DNA of 27,500 nt from Prorocentrum cordatum. Its lineage: Eukaryota; Sar; Dinophyceae; Prorocentrales; Prorocentraceae. The number at the start of each line of letters is the position of its first letter. Positions within the stretch are counted from its first letter, which is position 1. A model generated the notes under the pieces. That model saw only the letters and a list, made by a program, of their open reading frames with translations, was not told where the DNA came from and did not search any database. Shown one piece after another: positions 8,078-16,722 of the stretch. The position numbers and the translations under genes were made by a program. The stretch covers positions 162,501-190,000 of the forward strand of contig CAUYUJ010009380.1 in NCBI GenBank assembly GCA_963575745.1, written 5' to 3'.

Positions 8078-8554
8078 CAAGCCCCCCTCCCTCCTCTGCC
8101 CTCCCCTTTCCCTCCTGTCTACTGGGATGGGCAGGGGGTGAGGGAGTCGGCTGTGGAGCATATTTGTTGGGGGCCCCGTAGGGATGGGGAGGGAGGGAGT
8201 GTGGAGTGGTCAGGATCGGATCGACTCGGCGGGAGGGAGCGTCATGCTCCGCAGCGCCGTCTGTGGCCCTTCGGGCCACGAGATTGGAGCCTTGAGCTCA
8301 AAAGCAATCTTGGCTCCACTCAGTGCATCTCCCGCCCTGACGGCGGCCACCACCTCGGCCCCAGCAGTCCACCCTGGGAGGGGGATTAGGAGCGAGAAGG
8401 CAGGATCACTGACCAAACTACCAGTTCTGCGAGCGGACCGCCACGGAGCAGCCCCTCAGGTGTGTCACAGGTACGGCTAGGAACTGCCAGTGGGGGCACC
8501 CACTGCTCAGAGCGCACCCCAAGCCGCAGCCTGTTACAGCGAGAAGGGAGGAGG
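8078..8554. other. No recognisable content
   Basis: GC-rich non-repetitive sequence; the open frames lack motifs. Confidence 0.45.
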
Positions 8555-9090
8555 CGGATGTTGGCGGGGTGGGGGGAGGGGCGAGGGGGGAGGGGTAAGC
8601 TAGGTGCGCGCGCGAGCTGACATCCTACCCCATCACAACCATCGCTTCCCATTGCGCCGAAGCCTTCTCTATGCGCCGACGTGTGTCATAGCAGACCTGC
8701 AGGTCCAGAAGTTGACCCCACCGTGTTGTGCAAAATCAGAACAGGGCAGCTGCGTAAATTGGAGGAAGTGGTATCGGATGAGCAGGAGGATGAGCAGAAG
8801 GAAAAGGAGGAGGAGGAGGAGGAGAAGGAGGAGAAGAAGAAGGAGAAAGAGAAGGAAAAGGAGGATGACGAGGACGAGGACGAGCAGCAGCAGCAGCAGC
8901 AGCTGAAGTACAAGGAGCAGCAGGAGCAGGAGGACCATGAAACGGCGGAGGAGGGGAAAGGAGGGGGCGACAACGATGAGGAAAGACTCGGATCGGCGAG
9001 AGCGCCTTTCTGAACGACGGGAGCAGAGAGCGCAGACTCTAAAATGAGGCCAGCGCTGCAGCGAGAGCGCCAGTCTGGGAAACAAAGAAA
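8555..9090 (+). repeat. 0.5-kb dispersed repeat, copy 1, with GA-rich core
   Basis: It matches 26665-27195 in order: G-rich lead-in, CATC-TACCCC-A-CAC, TCCCATTGCG, CATAGCAGACCTGCAGGTCC, CGTGTTGTGCAAAATCAGAA, CAGCTGCGTA, GATGAGCAGGAGGATGAGCA, then CGACAACGATGAGGAAAGAC and AAAATGAGGCC. Between these, 8796-8945 is an expanded GAGGA/GAAGGA purine tract with a short CAG run (8882-8902) that is much shorter in the other copy. A 110-residue E/K-rich frame crosses it, but a one-base indel near the CAGAACAGGG segment puts the two copies out of frame with each other, which argues against protein coding. Confidence 0.8.
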
Positions 9091-9139
9091 TGCCCAGATC
9101 GAAAAAAAACAGTTAACAAATAACGCGACCGACCCGATG

Positions 9140-9314
9140 TGCTACAGCAACAGCAGTAGCATCAGCAACAACAACAACAACAGCAGCAGCAACAACAACA
9201 ACAACAACCACAACACAACAACAGCAGCAACAACAACCACAACAACCACAACAACAACACAAACAACAACGTCGTCAACGTCACCACAAAAAAACAACAA
9301 CAACCACCACCACC

Positions 9315-9359
<45 letters not shown>

Positions 9360-9585
9360 TCATCAACAACAACAACCACCACCACCACCACCACCACCAC
9401 CGCCACATCAACGACAGCAGTAACAACAACAGCAACAACAACTGCAACGACAGCAGCAACAAAAACAGCAGCGGCAGCAGCACGCTACAACAACATCAAC
9501 GACAACAGCAGCAGCAACAGTAGCATTAACATCAACATCAACAACAGCAGCAGCAGCAACAACCACAACAACAATAATAGTAATA
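9140..9585 (+). repeat. CAA/CAG/CAC triplet array
   Basis: About 440 bp of nearly uninterrupted CAR and CAC triplets, mostly CAA with blocks of CAC (9303-9318, 9377-9405) and scattered AGC. The plus-strand frame reads as poly-N with H and T, which is what the triplet gives. It directly follows the end of the 0.5-kb dispersed repeat. Confidence 0.95.
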
Positions 9586-9832
9586 CCAACAACAAGCAGT
9601 GTACCCTAATTCTCGAAGTGTTCACACGAAACATGCGAAAGAACCACCCACATCATGGGGGACTCTTGTTCTATAGCGGGGTCCGTTATTCCCATTCCCA
9701 GAGGTCCCGCCCAATGAGGTCTTGCAAACACCTCCTCCGAGGAATTCAACATATCCCGCCTCGAAAAGACATGCCCGCACATTGCTGCGCCGATGCGAGA
9801 CCGCCAGTGGAACCCCAGCGAAGGGTAAAGCA
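9586..9832. other. No recognisable content
   Basis: Plain sequence between the triplet array and the 84-bp satellite. Confidence 0.4.
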
Positions 9833-9834
9833 CA

Positions 9835-10720
9835 AGGAAGTATCGAACGACAGGATTGCCTTGGTGGGGATGTGTGCTGTCGGCCTTAATGCAAGGTCCT
9901 GGCCCTGAATAGAAAGTGAGGAAGCCTCGAGCAGGGCTGCTGTTGTTGCTGGGAGCGGCGCCAATGCTGAAGAGAGTAGGGCGCTAGTCCAGCGTAAAAC
10001 GGAAGGAAGTCTCGAGCGGGAACGCTGGATCTGTTGGGACGGCAGCTTTCGGCGGCGAGGAGGAACACCGCCTTGAGTAAGAAAGGAGGAAGCATCGAGC
10101 GGGAGCTGTGGTTTTGTCGGGACGGGGGCTGTCGGCGGCGAGGAACAGCACCGTCCCGAGGAAAAAGAAAGGAAATCTCGAGCGAGAGCGTTGTTCTTGC
10201 TGGGAGCGGCGCCAATTCAAAAAAGAACAGGGCACCAGTCCAGCGTAAAACGGAAGGAAGTCTCGGGCGGGAGCGCTGGTTTTGTCGGGGCGGCGGTTGT
10301 CGGCGGCGAGGAGGAACACCGCCTTGAGTAAGAAAGGAAAAAGCATCGAGCGGGAGCCGTGGTTTTGTCGGGACGGGGGTTGTCGGCGGCGAGGAACAAC
10401 ACCGTCTTCAGGAAAAAGGGAGGAAGCCTCGAGCGGGAAGGTTGTTCTTGCTGGGAGCGGCGCCAATTCAAAAGAGAGTAGGGCGCCAGTCCAGCGTAAA
10501 ATGGAAGGACGTCTCGGGCGGGAGCGCTGGTTTTGTCGGGGCGGCGGTTTTCGGCGGCGAGGAGGAGCACCGCCTTGAGTAAAAAGGGAGGAAGCCTCGA
10601 GCGGGAGCGGTGTTCTTGCTGGGGGCAGCGCCGATGAAAGAAAGACTAGCGCGCCAGTCCAAGGAAAAACGGGAGGAAGTCTCGAGCGGGAGCGCTGGTT
10701 TTGTTGTTGTTGTTGGGGGG
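9835..10720 (+). repeat. 84-bp satellite in a three-unit higher-order repeat
   Basis: The anchor TCGAGC (or TCGGGC) recurs at 9843, 9927, 10012, 10095, 10178, 10263, 10346, 10429, 10513, 10597 and 10682, always 83-85 bp apart. Units fall into three types. A has TTGTTCTTGCTGGGAGCGGC and AGTCCAGCGTAAAA; B has CGCTGGTTTTGTCGGGGCGG and GAACACCGCCTTGAGTAAG; C has CGTGGTTTTGTCGGGACGGG and GAACAACACCGTC. From 9927 the order is A B C A B C A B A B, so one C is missing near 10597. The unit at 9843 is a diverged edge unit, and the last one breaks off after a TTGTTGTTGTTG expansion. The basic three-unit period is about 251 bp. Confidence 0.93.
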
Positions 10721-10985
10721 TCGATTTTGGCGGTCCCCCAAACCGCTCGAGCGTGGGCCTCATTTTCAAAGAAAATGCAGCCGGCGGCTCGGCGAGAGCG
10801 CCAGGGCGCCTTTAAGGGGTCCAACAATAATAATTGTTCCCTACCTGGGCTCTGCCTAGAAGGGTTCTTACCCGGTAAGCTTAAAGGGCCGGGCAGTGGG
10901 GCCCGCCCCGGGCGGTTCCCCCAGTATCCGCCCCGCGGTTCCCCCAGTGACGTTCCCTTAGCTTCGCGTTGCTTACCTCATCTTA
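10721..10985. other. Satellite edge and short direct repeats
   Basis: Includes a duplicated CGCGGTTCCCCCAGT-type phrase near 10910-10950 (GGGCGGTTCCCCCAGTATCC, GCGGTTCCCCCAGTGACG). Otherwise nothing recognisable. Confidence 0.45.
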
Positions 10986-11302
10986 GCTTAGCTTATGTCA
11001 TATTACCTTAGCTTAGCTTCATCTTACCTCAGTTTTATCTTAGCTTAGCTTACCTTCATCTTAGCTTCGCTGAGCTCTAGCATAGCAGAGCACAGCATAG
11101 CATAGCATAGCATAGCATGGCATAGCATAACATAACATAACATAGCATAGCATGGCATGGCATAGCATAGCGCAGTTTAGCATAGCATAGCATATCATAG
11201 CATAGCATAGCACAGCGCAGTATGACATAGCATAGCATAGCTTAGCTTAGCTTAGCATGGCATGGCATTGATGGCATGGCATGGCATAGCATAGCATAGC
11301 AA
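10986..11302. repeat. TTAGC / TAGCA pentamer repeats
   Basis: It begins with TTAGCTTAGCTTA-type runs and passes into CATAGCATAGCATAGC with scattered CATGGCATGG and CATAACATAAC variants. The pentamer register is kept over long stretches. There are no coding or RNA features. Confidence 0.93.
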
Positions 11303-11929
11303 CTAATGCTGCTTTCCTCTTTCCTCGGGGCTCCAACTTCTAGTTAGGGTCGCAATGGGGTAATGTATTAATTAACATTCTAAAACCACCAACCCTGAGA
11401 AAAGGAAGCCCCCTCACAGAGTATCCCTCGCTTTGTGCAGCTGCGGAGCTGGAGGTCAGTCTCAGTCGGCCCTGGGAAGCAAGCATCTGACTCTCAAGGA
11501 CTAAGTGCCGTGCAGCTTCTGGGCGTCGCTAAGCGACAGTATGTAAACCTGAAGCTGTCCCGAGCGCCGTTGGCCGCTCGGGCTCAGGGAGTGGGGGCGC
11601 ACGGCGTGGATGTGGAGGGCGAGGGGAGGAGGGGAGGGCAGGGGAAGGCAAGGAGAGGCTCTGCACCGCGCCCGGTATCCGCACCCGTCTCCGCCCCTCG
11701 CCCACGCGCGCCCCACGAGCTGCGCGGCCACCCTCGCCGAGCCACGCCGCGCAGGGAGCCCCGCAGCGCAGGCTCGAGGAGTCGCCGGTCGGGGGCGTCC
11801 GAGAGGGGGGCACCCAAGGGGGGGGGGGGAGGCCGCAGATCACAGCCCGAGGTGCTCGCTCTGTGGGAGCCTTCCCGGAGCCGCTCGCTCGCTCCGCTCG
11901 TGCGTCGGTGCTGCGTCGAACGTCTGTCG
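11303..11929. other. No recognisable content; GC-rich second half
   Basis: The first 130 bp are ordinary sequence with an AT-rich patch (GTATTAATTAACATTC near 11363). From about 11560 it becomes GC-rich with a G12 run near 11818. An open plus-strand frame of 166 residues crosses it; its N-terminal part reads QLLGVAKRQYVNLKLSRAPL, which I do not recognise. Confidence 0.4.
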
Positions 11930-12012
11930 GCTTGAGTCCAACCCGAGTCGAACTTGAGTCGAGCCTGAGTCGAACTCGAGCCGAACAAGAGTCGAGCCGG
12001 AGTCGGGCAGAT
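11930..12012 (+). repeat. Degenerate GAGTCGAAC tandem repeat
   Basis: About seven units of 11-13 bp (GAGTCCAACCC, GAGTCGAACTT, GAGTCGAGCCT, GAGTCGAACTC, GAGCCGAACAA, GAGTCGAGCCG, GAGTCGGGC). Confidence 0.85.
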
Positions 12013-12196
12013 CCGTCAGGCGGGCCCCAGGAAGAACCCCGAGACGAGCACCTGAATGGCCCGAGGCACGTGCGCGGCGCGGGGAGGAGCAAGGGGCGCA
12101 TGACAATGTAAGAAGAGGGGGCCACGAAGCCCGGACAGATCTCCTGGCCCTGGCCCCGGCCATGGCATCCAAACCCCCTTGACATCGTTTCTAGAT

Positions 12197-12420
12197 GCCT
12201 CCTAGATGGGGTCGGAGTAGATGGGGTCGAAGGATCGCGCCGCATCGCCAATGCATCGCCGATGTATCGGCGATGCGTCGTCGATGCATCGGCGGCGTCG
12301 GCGACGCATCGGCGACGTCGGCGTGGGGAAACACGGGCTCCGCATCGAGACGCATCGCCGATGCATCGGCGATGCGGCGCGATCCTCCGACACCATCTAC
12401 TCCGACCCCGTCTAGGAGGC
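12197..12420. mobile_element. GATGCATCGGC palindromic element, copy B
   Basis: The ends are long inverted repeats (about 65 bp): GCCTCCTAGATGGGGTCGGA on the left and GCCTCCTAGACGGGGTCGGA on the minus strand from 12420, both continuing through GTAGATGG, GTCG-AGGATCGCGCCGCATC and GCCGATGCATCG. The centre keeps CATCGGCGACGTCGGCGTGG. It is better preserved than copy A at 3938-4140. No clean target-site duplication is visible, and similarity with copy A goes on past the right end, so the insertion boundaries are uncertain. Confidence 0.82.
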
Positions 12421-12559
12421 GCAGGGCTTCGTCGGCGATAACCCAATTTATCCGGTGAGGGAGGAGGGGCGGGGAGGTGCCAGCCAATAACCTAACTTTC
12501 TCGGGAACGCACTGAACTGGGTAAGTGCAAACCCGGGTCAGCCAAGCTCTGCAAGATCC

Positions 12560-12592
12560 TTGCAGGATCCTGCAGGATCCTGCAGGATCCTT
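12560..12592. repeat. TGCAGGATCC short tandem repeat
   Basis: TGCAGGATCC recurs three times in a row directly before the hairpin pair; the unit is itself nearly palindromic. Confidence 0.85.
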
Positions 12593-12594
12593 GG

Positions 12595-12822
12595 GCGCCC
12601 GAGTTGTCCGGGGTAACTCGGGTCCGGGGTAACTCGGGTTTGGATTCCCGAAAAAGGAACCCGAGTTAGCCCTGACCCGAGTTACCCCTGATGATTCGGG
12701 GCTCTGGACGCCCGAGTTGTCCGGGGTAACTCGGGTCTGGGGTAACTCGGGCTTGGATTCCCGACAAGCGAACCCGAGTTAGCCCTGACCCGAGTTACCC
12801 CTGATGATTCGGGGCTCTGAGA
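12595..12822. repeat. Two tandem 113-bp units, each a long hairpin
   Basis: GAGTTGTCCGGGGTAACTCG begins at 12601 and again at 12714. Within each unit the left half (GGGGTAACTCGGGTCCGGGG then TAACTCGGGTT) pairs with the right half (AACCCGAGTTAGCCCTGACC then CGAGTTACCCC), giving a stem of about 31 bp around a GGATTCCCGA loop region. Units differ at only a few bases. The ACTCGGGT word appears four times per unit, twice in each direction. Confidence 0.92.
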
Positions 12823-12857
12823 TCCTGCGCCCTAACCTAGCTGGGCGCAAAAACTGG

Positions 12858-12952
12858 ATCTGAAGCTTCGGGTGCTGGATTTGGAGCCTCGGCGGTTGGC
12901 TCTGGAGCCCGGGGGGTGGGTTTGGAGCCTCGGGCGCCGGCTTCGGAGACCC
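12858..12952 (+). repeat. Degenerate 26-28-bp TTTGGAGCCTCGGG repeat
   Basis: About four loose units: GCTTCGGGTGCTGGAT, TTGGAGCCTCGGCGGTTGGC, TCTGGAGCCCGGGGGGTGGG, TTTGGAGCCTCGGGCGCCGG. Confidence 0.7.
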
Positions 12953-12985
12953 CGCGGGCCCGATAACCCAGGTGATCGCCCAACC

Positions 12986-13149
12986 TTAGGTCGGGCCTGT
13001 CCCCCTACAGGGGGATTTTGGACGAACAAAAAAAAAAGAATCCAAAAATGCTCCAAAGATGCCCCAAAGTACGCAAAAAAATAATCCCCAGACTATTTTT
13101 GTTTTTATTTTTGGCGATTCCCCCTGTCGAGGGACAGGCCCGACTTAAG
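12986..13149. mobile_element. TIR element with A/T-rich core (164 bp)
   Basis: The left end, CTTAGGTCGGGCCTGTCCCC then CTACAGGGGGA, is mirrored on the right (minus strand from 13149: CTTAAGTCGGGCCTGTCCCT then CGACAGGGGGA), giving 31-bp inverted ends. Each end also contains a small CCCCCTACAGGGGG-type hairpin. The core is A/T-rich (poly-A at 13028-13038, GTTTTTATTTTT at 13101), unlike its GC-rich surroundings. No clean target duplication was found. Confidence 0.75.
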
Positions 13150-13215
13150 CCTAACCCTACACGAAACGGCCCCCTGGCCATCCACCCCCTCGTGGCCGCC
13201 CCCGAGCCGGGCCAG

Positions 13216-13498
13216 CTGAAGGGGAACTGGGACGCACAATCATAGATAGACACAAACAAACTGATTCCCCATAGCTTCCCATGTTTTCTGGGTTCTCGTC
13301 TCCCCGCCCAATCCCCATAGTTTCCCATATCTTCCCAGGACTCGACGATGAATCGTGTCTGTGTGTTTCTTTCCTCCTCCGGAAAATGGGAACATGTGGG
13401 AAGTGGGGGGAAGACAAAACCACAGAAACTATGGGAAAATAATGGGGAATCCTGTTATTTGTATATATTTTTATCTGTGTGTCCCAGGGCCCCTTCAC
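13216..13498. mobile_element. Foldback element, two inverted arms (283 bp)
   Basis: The left arm, CTGAAGGGGAACTGGGACGC then ACTGATTCCCCATAGC, TTCCCATG and GTCTCCCCGCC, is repeated in inverse on the right (minus strand from 13498: GTGAAGGGGCCCTGGGACAC, ACAGGATTCCCCATTATTTT, CCCATAG, GTCTTCCCCCC). The arms are about 130 bp and moderately diverged, meeting at a CGACGATGAATCGTGTCTGT centre. The loci at 3252 and 6866 carry just one arm. The long arms and non-coding interior fit a foldback element or an inverted duplication of a dispersed repeat. Confidence 0.78.
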
Positions 13499-13729
13499 TA
13501 AGAGCGGTCCCAGGACCAGTCCGAGGTGCATCACGGTGGCCCAGAGACAGCCCAAGAAAGCCCAAACACGAGCCCCCAGGGCGCCTCCAGACGGCAGACA
13601 TGCGGCCCTGGGGCGCCGGCCTGCCGCCGCCCTCCGGGGGCCCGCGCGGAGGCCGGCTTCCGGGGGCCCCCCGCGCGGCGCGGTGCGCACGGAGGCGGGG
13701 CTCCATCCCTGCGGGGGCGCACGAGGACA
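13499..13729. other. No recognisable content, GC-rich
   Basis: Begins with a few CAAGA/GGCCC-like words (near 13550) and becomes very GC-rich. No motif seen. Confidence 0.4.
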
Positions 13730-13738
13730 TGCTGGTGC

Positions 13739-13961
13739 CCAGTGGGCCCTGGAAACGACGGGGCCGTTTTGTTGCCGGTTCCGTTTTGCCGTTTTCGCTG
13801 CCGGCTCCGACGCCGTTGTTTGACCGGCTCCGGCTCCAAGTCCAATCCTGGAGCCGTTTCTTTGCCGTTTCCGGTCGCCGTTTTTTGCCGCTTCCTGTTT
13901 CAAGGGACACATTTTCGGAAACGGTGAAAAAACGGCCCTGCCGTTTCCGGGGCCCACTAAG
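13739..13961. mobile_element. TIR element with 9-bp flanking duplication (223 bp)
   Basis: Inverted ends of about 33 bp: left AGTGGGCCCTGGAAACGACG then GGGCCGTTTT (from 13741); right, on the minus strand, AGTGGGCCCCGGAAACGGCA then GGGCCGTTTT (from 13958). TGCTGGTGC occurs at 13730-13738 and 13962-13970, a 9-bp direct repeat within two or three bases of the inverted ends. The interior is filled with GCCGTTTC/GCCGGTTCC words every 10-14 bp, so the ends look like extensions of an internal repeat. Long ends with a 9-bp duplication are usual for Mutator-like non-autonomous elements; that assignment is tentative. Confidence 0.75.
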
Positions 13962-13970
13962 TGCTGGTGC

Positions 13971-14621
13971 TATGTGCCTCTGTTGGATGCGTCTGGCCCG
14001 AACAGATAGGACAAACATCTTGTAGCGTGCCTCTTCCCGAGCGGTATGGCCAGAAAGTGCCCGCCAACGAGTGTGATAAGATGCTTCAGCGCGCGCGTCG
14101 CCCCAGGGGTGCAGGCGAACACATCGTATTAGTATGTTTGGGTGATGCCTCGCATGCGGTCCCCTTCAGCACCCCCGCGCGGACTTACATGGTCTGAGCG
14201 GGCTATTTCTGTCTCTTCTCGCGCTCTTTCCCTTTCCACCTTCGTGCCTCAATTCACCTCTCGTGCACCCCACCGCTTGCTGACCAGCGCCTGGCTGTCT
14301 TGGGCCACTTGGCGCCCGCGGACTTGAAAGGTTTGGGTGGTGCCGACAGCGGGAGAGGATGCGAGAGAAGGCAGGGTGTCAGAAGAGACGTCGGCATCAT
14401 TGTCATATGTCCTCCTCGCCGCATTCCCTCTCCTTCCCCTCACCCACCCCACGGCGGGGAGGTGGCTGGGAGGGATACAACGCCAGGAAGGCACGAACGC
14501 CACTGCTCCTCCCCCCCAGCCTGGCCCCCTCTTCTCGACTCCACCTATTCACAATAAAGGATTTTTGGGAAGCCCTGCTGCTTCCAAGGCCCAGTAAAAA
14601 CCGCATCCTGTGGTGAGTCAG
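13971..14621. other. No recognisable content
   Basis: Non-repetitive sequence of moderate GC. Several open frames of 60-86 residues overlap here without motifs. This is one of the longest plain stretches in the window, and a short unrecognised exon cannot be excluded. Confidence 0.4.
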
Positions 14622-14800
14622 TGAGGATCCGGGATGACCGCCCGGTTGGGGGTCTTAGGCCGTTCTCCGAGAATGTCTCGGGCAACTGGGGCCTCGAAGG
14701 TCCCCAACACCGTGGGCTGGCGGACCGTGTGGTGGGGTCCTTTGCGAGTTTTGAGGTCGCCGCACAGTCTGTCACCGCACAGTTTTGGGGCCCGAAACCC
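14622..14800 (-). repeat. Dispersed ACCGTGCGGTGA repeat, copy 2 (inverted)
   Basis: Read on the minus strand it gives CCCAAAACTGTGCGGTGACA, GACTGTGCGGCGACC, then GAGGCCCCAGTTGCCCGAGA and CTCGGAGA, in the same order as 4930-5113 at roughly 80% identity by eye. Both copies lie within about 150 bp of a GGA/TCC tract, though on opposite sides relative to the repeat. Confidence 0.75.
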
Positions 14801-14917
14801 TCCAACGGGGGCGCCATGATGAATACGGGTCCTGAGTGGCTGCGCCGCGTCTGGCCGCCAGAAGCTCTCCACGGGTCCCGACCCCCCAGGGTCACGCCTC
14901 CCACCCCTCAGGGGGGC

Positions 14918-15150
14918 GGGGGTGGAGGAGGAGGAGGAGGAGGAGGACGAGGACGAGGAGGAGGAGGAGGAGGAGGAGGAGCAGAGGAGACGGCGGGAGC
15001 GGGGAGGAGACGAGAGGGCCCGAGAGGGGACCACAGGAGCAGACGAGAGCAGAGGGCCGGAGGAGACGAGAGGAGACCCGAGGAGAGGAGCAGGGGAGAC
15101 GAGTGGAGCAGGAGGAGAGGACCGGGGAGAAGGGCCCGAGGAGACGAGAG
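14918..15150 (+). repeat. GGA-rich purine tract
   Basis: GGAGGAGGAGGAGG runs (14925-14990) continue into looser GGAGACGAGAGG and GGAGGAGACG words. Poly-E and poly-R frames follow from the repeat. Confidence 0.9.
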
Positions 15151-15588
15151 AGACCGCAGGAGGGCCCCTCGCGCCGCGGGCGCGCCGCGGGGCGCGGTCG
15201 TGCCGGCCCCCGCGGCGGGCCGCCGCCGGCGCTCTCGTGCTGCCGCCGCTCGCGCCGCCGGCGCCCTGCGGCTCCCGGGCGGCGCCACGCCAAAAACCTC
15301 CCTCAACAACAAACCCGCCGGTCAAGAACAGCGAACAAGAGCATAAAATAAGGAGGCTCCTCGCACGGCCAGGGAGGGCTCCCGAAGAGGCCCCGCCGCC
15401 GCCCGAGCGGGCCTGCCCCCAGCGCTTCTTCCCCCCGCGGGCGAGCCGCAGGGCCTCCCCGCCGAGGCCCCGGAAGCCGCCGTCCTCCCCCAGCAGCACG
15501 CCAGTGGGAGGGCGCCGAGAGCGGAAGGGGGCACCCGCAGGCGAAAGGCGAGAGCGTCAAAAAGTCCAATCCTCGAGGGCCAAACAAA
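15151..15588. other. GC-rich, no recognisable content
   Basis: Begins with CGCCGCGGGCGCGCCGCGGG-type sequence and ends in mixed sequence before the GAA array. Nothing gene-like beyond GC-driven open frames. Confidence 0.45.
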
Positions 15589-15998
15589 TGAGAAGAAGAA
15601 GAAGAAGAAGAAAAAGAAGAAGAAGAAGAAGAAGAAGAAGCAGAAGAAGAAGAAGAAAAAAAAAAAGAAAAAGAAGAAGAAGAAGAAGAAGAATAAGAAG
15701 AAGAAGAAGCAGAAGAAGAAGAAGAAGCAGAAGAAGAAGAAGAAGAAGGAGAAGAAGAAGAAGAAGAATAAGAAGAAGAAGAAGCAGAAGAAGCAGAAGA
15801 AGAAGAAGAATAAGAAGAAGAAGAAGAAGAAGCAGAAGAAGCAGAAGAAGCAGAAGAAGAAGAAGAAGCAGAAGAAGCAGAAGAAGCAGAAGAAGAAGAA
15901 GGAGAAGGAGAAGGAGAAGGAGAAGAAGAAGAAGAAGAAGGAGAAGAAGAAGAAGAAGAAGAAGAAGGAGAAGAAGAAGAAGAAGAAGAAGAAGCGGG
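15589..15998 (+). repeat. (GAA)n array with CAG/GGA/TAA variants
   Basis: About 410 bp of GAA triplets with phased substitutions (CAGAAG, GGAGAA, AATAAG). The variants form local blocks, for example repeated GCAGAAGAA units at 15783-15900 and GGAGAAGGAGAAGG at 15898-15925, so expansion went through multi-triplet steps. It is a long pure-purine strand. Confidence 0.97.
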
Positions 15999-16440
15999 TA
16001 GAAGCATGAAGTGGGAAGGCGCTGAGAGTAGACTGAGTTTCCGCCCCCCAGGGGCGGCGCTGGAGGTGTCGCCAGGGGGGGGCCAAGCGCAGATCCAAGA
16101 GATCCGCATGGAGCTCCGAAAAGTGCATGCTTATGCCGTTTTCTTCTTCGGCTGAAGTTAGTGAGGACAGCACAATCCATCCCCGCCCCCAGCCAGGACA
16201 CCCGGGATCACCGGGTTTGGGAGCGGGTCCTGGTTGAGAGCGCGGGAGGACTGTGCCGTCCTCAAATAGAAAGCCGCCTAAAAAAGATGGGGATCTGCTG
16301 ACTCAAAAAAACCTACTCTCAACGACTGGTGGGTGCTTGCGCCACCTCCGGGCGCAAGACTGACCCGCCCGCAACCCCCCTCTGGACGGCGGCAATCGGC
16401 GTCTGCCCCGCACCACCGGGTGGCCGAGACACGCGAAGGA
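15999..16440. other. No recognisable content
   Basis: Unique-looking sequence between the GAA and GGA tracts. No motif or repeat was found. Confidence 0.45.
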
Positions 16441-16722
16441 AGGACGACTGGGAGGAGGAAGAGGAGGGGGAGGAGGCGGAGGAGGAAGAAGCAGGAAGAG
16501 AAGGGGGAGGAGGCGGAGGAGGAAGAAGCAGGAGGAGGAGGAAGAAGCAGGAAGAGGAGGAGGTGGTGGCCGCGTTCGAAGCGAACTCCGAGGCCGGCAG
16601 CGACAACGACAGGAGGAGGAGGAGGAAGAACAAGCAGAGAGGAGGAGGACGAGGAACAGGACGAGGAAGGAGCAGGGAAAGGAGGAAAACAGGGAAGGCA
16701 GAAGAGAGAGGAGGACGACGAG
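16441..16722 (+). repeat. Degenerate GGA-rich tract
   Basis: GGAGGAAGAGGAGGGGGAGG-type sequence with repeated GGAGGAAGAAGCAGGA phrases (16480, 16520, 16540), interrupted at 16565-16605. Confidence 0.85.

Noticed and set aside
8681-9013. 110-residue glutamate/lysine-rich protein
   Set aside because: The related copy at 26.9 kb differs by out-of-frame indels, and the acidic part is a purine microsatellite.
9044-9523. Asparagine-rich (poly-N) protein
   Set aside because: The frame is the CAA/CAC triplet array itself, with no flanking domain.
11435-11935. Possible short gene beginning MQLRSWRSVSVGPG
   Set aside because: No motif is recognised and most of the frame is GC-driven G/R/P/S; kept as unrecognised sequence.
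13216-13498. Clean target-site duplication around the foldback element
   Set aside because: Flanks GGGCCAG and TAAGAGC do not match, so I do not claim insertion boundaries.
14922-16001. 359-residue E- and R-rich open frame
   Set aside because: Produced by GGA and GAA tracts and GC-rich linker; no conserved residues.
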